Positions 52,401 through 64,000 of a DNA stretch of 64,000 bases are shown piece after piece; within the stretch, counting starts at the first letter, position 1, and each line of letters opens with the position of its first letter. Position numbers and translations under genes: made by a program. Source of the stretch: Lineus longissimus (lineage: Eukaryota > Nemertea > Pilidiophora > Heteronemertea > Lineidae); assembly GCF_910592395.1 (NCBI RefSeq), contig NC_088309.1:8248501-8312500 (forward strand). Direction: 5' to 3'. The notes beneath the pieces are model-generated. The model searched no databases. It was not told the DNA's origin and saw only the letters and a program-made list of their open reading frames with translations.

Positions 52401-52639
52401 AGTTTAGAGAACAAAGTGGTAACTTCATGTCATCACCCATTACACTTGGTTCGGCATGAGGTCAATTGGAAAAAGCCAGCCCTTCCCCTCGAGTTCTATT
52501 TCCGGTGCTCGAGTTCTCAAGTATGTGAACAACGACAGGGCTACATGTAGCTCAGCCAGCTTTCACTCAGTTTACCTTAACCTACTACAATGTACTCGAA
52601 ACTTTTTTTTAGATAAATTGTATTTGAATGCATACAGGG
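46475..52639. other. AT-rich gene-free stretch between FReP and THAP-BTB-ZF 3' ends
   Basis: The two flanking genes converge here, so the stretch should hold both 3' untranslated regions. From about 47.5 kb it is A/T-rich and no open frame carries a domain signature. A tRNA-like word (gcgcactggatagagcc, near 47315-47332) may be a decayed SINE head. A minus-strand open frame at 48406-48648 (80 residues, Ser/Arg/Pro-rich) may derive from a repeat. Confidence 0.5.
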
Positions 52640-55600
52640 CTATTTTGCCTCCTCGACTGTCATACCAGTTTCAGCAGCAGGTGGACCAGGGTGCTTCTGG
52701 GAGATGTGAATATCAAGATTTTTACGAGTGACCGCCTGGTAAGAACAATGGAGGCATGGAAACACCTTCTGACGCTCATGCATCGACAAATGAACTTTGT
52801 GCTGAGTTGCCGTTTTGCTACGGTGCGGACATTTTGGGCAGGCGAAGACTTTCTCTTTTAAATGCTTGTGTTGTATATGGCCGCGAAGAGATGAGGAATA
52901 CTTGAAGCTTTTGTTGCAGAATTTACAATTGTGACCACCCTCTTCGTGAACGCTGATGTGCTCGCGCAGGGCTTGCTTCGAAGGGAATTTCCGGTCGCAG
53001 ATCCCACAGTTGATCTTACTCAACTCATCTGGGAGAGGTCGGTCGTGTTTGTAGTACATATGGAACGGCATGTAACGCTTGTTCGCAGTGGTGAAATCAC
53101 ACTCAGAGCATCCATGCATCAACGGGTTTACTTGAACTTTTTTTGGAGTTTGATCCTTCTCTTCCCTGACATTTTTTGGCAGACCCAGCATTTTGAATTT
53201 GTTTTCGCAACTCAGAGTATGTTGGCGACACAACTCTATATTTGGGTACCTGGATGCACAATAACAGCAGACATACGCTAACTTCGGCTTGCCACCATGA
53301 GACGATATTGTGGTTGCTATACCATCAAGGGGGCCCATTTCCTGACTTGCTGCATCTTGAGAATCGGTTTCTTTTTTCAGAAGCATCGAATCATTCAAGT
53401 CCGATTCTTCATTAGTCTCTTTCATACTGTAAATACGATTTTCACCACGCACTGCGTCGTACCGGCCATGCTGAATAAAATCGGCGGCCTTACTGCCATT
53501 CATCTCTCCCGTATGTCGCGTTTCTATATGCTTCGCACAAGTTAACTCAGATGGAAATCGCCAACCGCAAATGGAACAGAGGTGCGAGAAAGGACCCTGT
53601 TGCTTCTTCTCCAAACTATTCTTTCTTTTCAGGAAAGCAAGAGGCTTCTCATCCTCATCATCATCTGATGCATCTGGGTAACCCGGCTGTGGATTAATCT
53701 CATCATGGACGTTCAGCAGTTTACTGATAAAGTCCCCTACATCGGCACCGTCAGTTTTAACCTCATCGGCCTGAATCTGATCAAGAATCGAATCCAAATT
53801 TTCATAGTCCTGAGTACCGGTAACACTGTCGTCACCAGTTTCTTCCGATTTTAGTTCCGGTTTGACTTCATCGGATGACCCCTCATCCATGGCCTCACCA
53901 CAACCGTCACCATCACCATCATTATCATCAGCATCCTCATCAATTACCAAATTATCATCCATGCACTCTCCCTGAGAATCTTCTCCATCCAACTCATCCT
54001 GAACCATACTTTTATTATCAAGATTACGTGACTTAGTGTTTAACTTTTCACCCTTATTGTCCCCAACTTTACGGGCTGCGACACGATTAAGTACATGCAT
54101 ACCAGAGGATGCTGTTGTTGTTGTTGTTGTTGCTGCTGCTCCATCCTCCATCATTTTCTGAACAGACACACTGTAACTGCAAGGCACGCGCTTGTTCAGG
54201 TTATGCTGCTCGATGAATTTCTCACACAGCATACGAACCTTGGTCATCTTCAGGAGTTTGGCCGTTTGCGCTACATCGTGAACTGTGGTGTCCTCAAGTT
54301 TCAACAGGCCGCTGTACATGTAGGTCAGGATACATTTCATGGCATTCTTCTTCACGGGCAGGTGAATAGTGATAACAGCTGAAAAAGACATATATTGTTA
54401 ATCAGATACAAATTGTGACCAAAGACCGGATTTTTTTGGTGATTTCCTTCAGGGAACGCAGTGAAGCCAGGTTGACAATGATGGTGGGCGACGGTAAAAA
54501 AACAACAAACTACTTACTGTTACTTCATCAGCTGAGTACAATGACCATTGGCATAATAGAAAGATGTAGCTAATACTTCGAATCATTGCTGTGTTGCATG
54601 GAAAGAGATTCCATGGTGCTTATAATTTCCATTTTGAAGAGATCTTTTAAGGAAAAAACCACAACCAGAATAAGTCTTCTTTATACCAACCATCAGGAAG
54701 GGAAGCCAAGAGAGAAGTGAAGTATGGACTACAAGCAGCAACAACCAGTTTATGTGCCTGAAAATTAAATAATACAAACTTCAATCTTCATCAGAGACAT
54801 AGTCACAACCATAAAAATCATGAAAGACAAAGTCACAACCAAAATAAACCCAGTAAATATCGCAGACAATTCACCTTAAACTTTAATACCTTAAAACTGT
54901 CTCTTCTGTCTTATCATCACAATTGCTGAAGATCATCACTGCAAGGAACATAGTCACAACCATACCACAGAGACAAAGGAACAGCCAAAGACAGACTTCC
55001 TCCAATTACCTCAAGTGTGTCTTCCTCATTTTTTATCATCACAGTTGTGAATACTTTCTGGTACAGAATCTCTCCAGGGTAGGAGCTCACCAAAGACATA
55101 GTCACAACCATAAGAATTACAAAAAGACTACTGACCTCAATTGTCTCCTCCTCAACTTTTATCATTACATCTGTGTACATCTTCTGCTTCCAGAATCTCT
55201 CAAGGTCTTTAAATATTCGATCCATGTGACTCACGTCTTTCCACGTAGTAGAGATTGGCTCGCGTTGCTGGGCAGCTTGCTGAGCGGCAATCAGTTTCTC
55301 AACGCTCTCAATTGGAAGAACCCCACCAGCTACGCTCTCAATTTTACAAATCTGAAAAATTTTGGAAGGTTATTTTCTGACAAAGTATCACTGCCAGTTG
55401 AGTACACTGCAATAACGAGATTGACAAATGGACTGTTTGGACAAGAGATTGACATTTTCATTACTTCAATAAAAAGGGAAAATGATATCCTTTTTTGAAA
55501 CAGTTTCTCATCTGATAGACTGATGGACGGGAGGTCTGGCATGTCTGGAGCATGTTAAATCTTATTTCTATTCAAGGAAGGTGTCACTGCATGATTATCT

Positions 55601-56729
55601 TTATGTCTTTAAAAGTTCAATGAAGTTGATGCCAACATCCTCCCTTGCTTACACTGACCTGATCGAACTTTAAAATGTTATGTTTTCACCTGGGAATTGG
55701 GGAACCTGGCATGCTGAAACACCAAGATTGTAACTGCCAAAAACTATGTCTTACACTTTGCTCTGGGTTAGTCACAACTCGCTTCTCATGCAGAAGTTGT
55801 GCCACTGTCCTGTATCCTCCTGGAGTAAGGATAGTAGTTGCCACATTTCCTCTTACGTCTGTCGGCTGCTGAATCTGGATAGATGTTGTACCCGACTTTT
55901 CTGGACTGGTGACCTTTGATGCTCTAGATATCGAAAATGCTGTAGCAGGATTTGGCACATTTAACTGGACATGGGAACCAACTGAGTAGACTGTTCCCGT
56001 CTTCGAAGACGATGAGGTTTTATTGCATGTATTGGTATGGGCTATTCCACCAGCTGACAAACCAGTTGTAGAGGTGGCACTGTTCTTGACAGCAGCTGCA
56101 CTTGATACTCCCATACCTTGCTCAATTTTGATAGTGACGGGCACTAGGCTAGCATTGCTTGTCTCCACAACTGAGGACATTTGGAGGCCTCCATCATCAT
56201 CCGTCTTTGATATCAACGAATTGGCAATATTCACATCTGTACGGTGTAATAACGAGTTTGGTGACGTACCAAACGGCAGGCCTTTCCTCACTTTAGCTTT
56301 CACTGGGCTTACCTGCTGTGGGAGGTCAAGCAGGCCTTCAAGAGGAGAAGTCAGGACCTCTGTTGGAGGCATTCGGAAATATTCATCACTTTTAGAACTA
56401 AGCCTCCCCATTTCTGTTTTGAAGTCATTATCAGAGCGCCTCTTTCGTCTTTTGGGGGTAACATTATCCCCCTCTTGCACAAGGTTCAGAGAAAGTGTCG
56501 GGGTATACGAAGCACTGTGTGGAATATTGCTTTTTTTTCCTCCCACAAAATGGGCACTGCAGATTCTTGTGTGTGGGGTGGGTAACCAGTCCGATCCCCG
56601 GCCGATTGCGTCCAACCAGGCCTGATAACGTTCATGGGACTTTAGGGGAATTGAATAGAACGAAAGTCCAGATTTGTCCTCACGTCGGTTCCCACACCCA
56701 GGGACACAGCAGTAGTCTTTATGGCCCAT
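52640..56729 (-). CDS. THAP + BTB + seven-C2H2 zinc-finger protein
   Basis: Four exons (56729-55755, 55351-55136, 54757-54691, 54378-52640) join in frame to 998 residues. Exon 1 carries a THAP zinc finger (about 1-85: CCVPGC, invariant Trp in YQAWLDAI, CSAHF, YTPTLSL) plus a long Ser/Thr-rich linker with a basic patch PKRRKRR. Exons 2-4 build a BTB/POZ domain (about 370-480: FWKQKMYTDVMIKVEEETIE, AHKLVVAACSPYFTSLL, MKCILTYMYSGLLKL). An acidic linker (about 550-675) with a poly-Thr run follows, then zinc fingers at about 687-708, 790-810, 843-864, 877-897, 904-925, 933-953 and 961-982. It is probably a nuclear DNA-binding regulator that dimerises through BTB. The THAP-BTB junction is phase 0 and exon 2 is open from its acceptor. 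Two separate genes remain possible, with MSHMDRIF as an alternative start. Confidence 0.8.
54111..54136. repeat. coding trinucleotide repeat (poly-Thr/Ala tract)
   Basis: A run of tgttgt units on the plus strand encodes seven Thr residues after three Ala in the linker of the THAP-BTB-ZF protein. Length polymorphism is likely. Confidence 0.75.
54795..55205 (-). repeat. tandem ~150-bp duplication including a BTB exon fragment
   Basis: The end of BTB exon 2 (FWKQKMYTDVMIKVEEETIE, 55195-55136) is followed in the next intron by a second copy (about 55068-55014, encoding a VMIKNEEDTLE-like stretch and ending gag/gtaatt), then a more decayed third copy (about 54940-54895). Each unit also carries the word agtcacaacc (near 54801, 54952 and 55098), so intron sequence was duplicated too. 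Copy 2 has a one-base deletion relative to copy 1 and is out of frame from the same start. Confidence 0.7.
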
Positions 56730-56774
56730 TTTTTTATAATGAAATTGGGAAATATCACAAGCTGTGGGGGTTCA

Positions 56775-56785
56775 CCGCCATCTTG
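56775..56785 (-). promoter_or_regulatory. YY1-like element (caagatggcgg)
   Basis: Read on the minus strand this is CAAGATGGCGG, a close match to the YY1 core AAGATGGCGGC. It is in the sense orientation of the THAP-BTB gene and 46 bases upstream of its ATG, the usual place for such elements close to transcription starts. Confidence 0.5.
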
Positions 56786-57217
56786 AATTCTCAATCTGCT
56801 TTGTTTGGAAGGGTCAATCGCGAGGAGGCGCCACCAGCAGTTGGGGTATTTCGGTACTTTTACTCGTTTCCAGCAATAATCTGCATGTTTGTGCCAATAA
56901 ATCGTATGTCATGAGAACATTGGTTGGAATGACAAATAAATGCATCGCGTTCACACAAATAAAACATGTTTTCAAGTAATTTTACTTTGCGTCGGCTGCT
57001 AAAGTACGAAAATACGGCCAGGAAATCCGCCCCTGCGTGGCCAGCTCCTCACCCAATTAAATTAAATATTAAAAAAATCTAATAAGCAGCTGGAAGCATG
57101 ATAAACGAATATATTCGATTCTCCGAACATAATTGTGTTGATGAATTTTATCTTATCACCTGACATTAAAGACATTTGCGTTTTGGGCGTTCTGAAATTG
57201 GCAATAGGCTATGTTTT

Positions 57218-57227
57218 GGGCGGGAAA
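57218..57227 (+). promoter_or_regulatory. E2F-like site (gggcgggaaa)
   Basis: The reverse complement TTTCCCGCCC matches the E2F consensus TTTSSCGC. It lies 337 bases upstream of the RIOK2 ATG within the divergent promoter region. Function is inferred from the motif only. Confidence 0.4.
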
Positions 57228-57563
57228 TTCGAAATATGTCGTCTGCTCAATCAATGGTGTCAAAATTGATGATATGGTACATGAGAAAATACGCTCCTTA
57301 CAACGCTTTCAAGTTACTTGGTCCGTTACCTCCCCTAATACCGGAGTCCGGGTTGGCGGAGTGGATCCAGGCTTGAAGGGTCAAGATGCTTTTACAGCGT
57401 CATTACAAACATCCCCCCAGATGGCGTACAAGCCAAGGTCACCAGACCTCCGAGCGAGTCCGACATTTCTCGATGTGTGGATCGATGATACAACAAATCG
57501 CGTCAAAACGTGCCTGTAGAAAGTGGTCAAATAAACTCGATTTCTGTCAAAATCATTTTCACG

Positions 57564-61759
<4,196 letters not shown>

Positions 61760-62086
61760 TTCTGAAGTTGTAACTTTGATTAATGGCACTCTTTATCAAT
61801 TTCTTTAAAATCTCAATTGGGTAGTTGTAATTTTGTATTAAAATGCTGCTCTGACTCGGAGCAAGGACTTTTTGAAGGCAGCATTTTGTCTGTTTTGGGT
61901 TGAGTTGTAGCAGTACAGAGGTGCACTTCATATCTTTGGGTGCTGTGTCCCCGATGGGTTTAAAGTATTCTTCTTACACTCAGAAACAGATAGCCATTGA
62001 AGAATATGCCTTGGATTGATAAAGATTGCCATTAGTTTAGTCATTATTATAATTGCATGAAAGAATAATTAAGCTTCCCGACTTGA

Positions 62087-62092
62087 AATAAA
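62087..62092 (+). terminator. candidate poly(A) signal of RIOK2
   Basis: AATAAA lies about 330 bases after the RIOK2 stop codon. It is the first such hexamer on this strand that I see. Confidence 0.5.
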
Positions 62093-62534
62093 CTACTCTC
62101 ACGGTAATACATGTACTAATAGTGTCTTCACAGTTGATTATTTCCCCCAGCTTGCTTCATGCTAGTATTGCATGTGCAGTCATCTACTTTCAGTTATGTC
62201 TTACAAAACAAGGCAAATATTTTGTTGCCTCTTTCTTGACTGTCATGATGTTATCAAGAGGTGAGAAGACTACACCACTGCCTCGCCCTGTTCTAGGTCA
62301 TAAGATTCAGGACAGCACTGCTGTCTCTCACAGAAATGTGACTCAGTCACACTGTGGAAGTTGTCACAATTCGGGAGTTGTCACAATCTGGTTGGAGAAA
62401 AACTAACGATATATATTGACGTCATGTGACTACCATATGTTACGAGTTGATAACTTCAACACGATTTTGACACGGGTTACCATACACTCATCAGGATAGA
62501 TAGAAAAGTAAAGGATGGTGCCTGGTTTGACAAC

Positions 62535-62665
62535 TGGTTTACAGGAGCCACTGTCCCCTGGAAAGGTGTCCTACCCTATTGTTTCATGATACAATAGCTT
62601 ATAGAGACCGCTGACCTTACAATAGAGGCTATTTCGTTAAGACACCTTCCTTTGGACAGAACTTC
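62535..62665. repeat. diverged copy of the dispersed GGACACC-type repeat
   Basis: Contains ggaaaggtgtcctacc, acaatagaggctatttcg and gacaccttcctttgg. These resemble the repeat copies at about 24720 and 43335 but are more diverged. Confidence 0.35.
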
Positions 62666-63247
62666 AGAAAACTCGCGTCTTAAAAACAGCAGGTTCGTTT
62701 CGTTTACGCGTGGGTTATAGTGTTCCACATTTTAGTGACGCCCATAGAAAAGTGCCGCCATTTCGCAAAATTAAATGTCAAAAAGAGGAAAATGACCTAA
62801 TATTTGTTTATTTGTCGTTGATGATGATAAAGATATCGGTAATTTCATCGAAATTCCGAGTGATCCACATTTAACAAGTGAGTATATCCAAACGAAATTC
62901 ATGTGCAATGCCCGAATGCGTCACATTGCGATACATAAATACCCACGAATTTTATCCGATAATATGGATGTGCGTGTTGGTCTGAAGATTCGTATTTTGT
63001 CCGACAATAGATATTCTTGCCCCTATCTTCTCCTAGCCGGCCAAACTGCAGAATAGCCGGGACCATTGTAGTTCTGTACATTATGTACACTCTGTCCCTC
63101 TGTTCATTATGTACATATTCCTATCATTTAGCACAGAGTGTCCGATCCCGGGTACGGTATCCTGCAGTTGCTCCGCTTACCTTATCAGTTATCAAATTTT
63201 GTTTTCTCGTCATATTTCCAGCTGATGTGCCAAAACGAAATGTAACA

Positions 63248-63702
63248 ATGTCTTCCAATCTGAGGCAGAGGTTCTGCGTGGCCTTGACTGGCTTCTCGAA
63301 TGAGGAACGGGAGAGGTTGATAGGCGTGATCAAGAAGTTGGGTGGGATGTACAACTCATGGCAGTCATGTGACCAGCAGGTGTGTACTTTATCATCAGTA
63401 GGCCATCATGTATGATGTACAACCAGTACCAGTAGTAGTTTTTCTGTTGTTTTCAGTTATTTCCTACTTACAAGATGCTTACTCAATCAGAATCACTCGT
63501 GCATGTTATGAGACAACATTTAAAAAAATCTGCTTCAACAGCTCACAACAGTTTACACAAAATATCTTTTCATGTCAAATGATCTTCCAGCAGTGAAAAA
63601 TAAATTCTGGTCTAATTTTTCAGGGTTTCACACCAAGCTGCACACATGTTATCTGTTCCAAACCGACTCGCAGTGAAAAGTTTCTTGCGGCTTGTGCCAC
63701 AG
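63248..63702 (+). CDS. BRCT-domain protein, SLF1-like (5' part; continues past the window)
   Basis: Two exons (63248-63379 and 63624-63702) join in phase 0, and the second ends at a GTAGGT donor, so the gene runs past the right edge. The start MSSNLRQRF follows a splice acceptor (tttccag near 63222) and a few in-frame codons, so it may not be the true first codon. The visible ~70 residues form most of a BRCT domain: VALTGFSNEERERLIGVIKKLGG, then CTHVICSKPTRSEKFLAACATG. The pattern TGF..EE...L, THVI and SEKFLAACA is most like the first BRCT of SLF1, which recruits SMC5/6 to damaged DNA. TopBP1- or PTIP-type BRCT proteins are alternatives. Confidence 0.6.
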
Positions 63703-64000
63703 GTAGGTCTTGATCAGTTTTAGTATTAAACAAATCGGATGGTTTTGCAATCAGTTGTGGCCGGGAGGCTAAGTCAGCTAAAAAGTGAAGTCAGCATTTG
63801 GGTTTCATCTTTTCCGCCTCGACACCTACACTGTATTTTGACAGCTAAAAACTATTATCAGTGAAATCAAAAATATCTATATTTTTGGTGAAATTCATAA
63901 GCACCATAAAAGCTGTGGCTGGTGTTCGCACTTTGCGTCCTTGCCTATTTGAGTCATGTAACATCATGTAAATTACATAAAAGCTGGATCACATCGACCA

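Larger units (their letters stand above)
56730..57563. promoter_or_regulatory. shared divergent promoter region of THAP-BTB-ZF and RIOK2
   Basis: The start codons of the two head-to-head genes are 834 bp apart. A YY1-type element lies near the THAP start and an E2F-type element nearer RIOK2. No TATA box is evident. The arrangement fits a bidirectional housekeeping promoter; actual start sites are unknown. Confidence 0.5.
61760..63247. other. RIOK2 3' region and upstream region of the BRCT gene
   Basis: Contains the RIOK2 3' untranslated region, a diverged dispersed repeat copy (about 62535-62665) and the presumed BRCT gene promoter. The latter holds a gccgccatt word near 62753-62761 that resembles a YY1 site. 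No other gene is seen. Confidence 0.5.

Noticed and set aside
54923-55498. 191-residue plus-strand open frame
   Set aside because: Antisense to the BTB exon and its tandem copies; composition follows the duplicated DNA.
56023-56625. 200-residue plus-strand open frame
   Set aside because: Antisense to the THAP exon; no recognisable domain.

Overview
The window is nuclear DNA of a metazoan, most likely a marine lophotrochozoan such as a mollusc or brachiopod. Genes are split by short GT-AG introns, the intergenic DNA is AT-leaning, the palindrome TACATGTA recurs throughout, and tRNA-derived SINEs and small foldback transposons are frequent. The proteins are animal types: an LHFPL tetraspan, cholinesterase-fold esterases, CCT zeta, a fibrinogen-related protein, THAP and BTB zinc fingers, and RIOK2. 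The species cannot be read from the sequence.

Layout from left to right: a partial LHFPL-like membrane protein (minus, ~5 kb); a ten-exon neuroligin-like secreted esterase (plus, 7.6-14.0 kb); a LicD/fukutin-like transferase (minus, 14.9-16.2 kb); a nine-exon paralogue of the esterase in convergent orientation (minus, 20.1-26.6 kb); CCT6, the chaperonin zeta subunit, complete in ten exons (plus, 27.3-31.8 kb); a fibrinogen-domain protein with an angiopoietin-like N-terminus whose first intron is 8.6 kb (plus, 34.9-46.5 kb); a minus-strand gene (52.6-56.7 kb) whose exons join in frame into one THAP + BTB + seven-zinc-finger protein; RIOK2, complete in eight exons (plus, 57.6-61.8 kb); and the first exons of a BRCT gene resembling SLF1 (plus, 63.2 kb to the edge).

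Splice junctions were assigned by hand. Each complete gene gave a reading frame divisible by three: 585 aa (esterase A), 587 aa (esterase B), 531 aa (CCT6), 546 aa (fibrinogen-related), 998 aa (THAP-BTB-ZF) and 512 aa (RIOK2). This supports the models, although no transcript data were available.

The genes do not form one pathway. CCT6 and RIOK2 are housekeeping genes (protein folding, 40S ribosome maturation), and the BRCT gene probably acts in genome maintenance. The two esterases are a local duplication that encloses the LicD gene. RIOK2 and the THAP-BTB gene are head to head and may share a promoter carrying YY1-like and E2F-like sites. The most unusual item is the THAP-BTB-C2H2 architecture, together with decayed tandem copies of one of its BTB exons in the adjacent intron.
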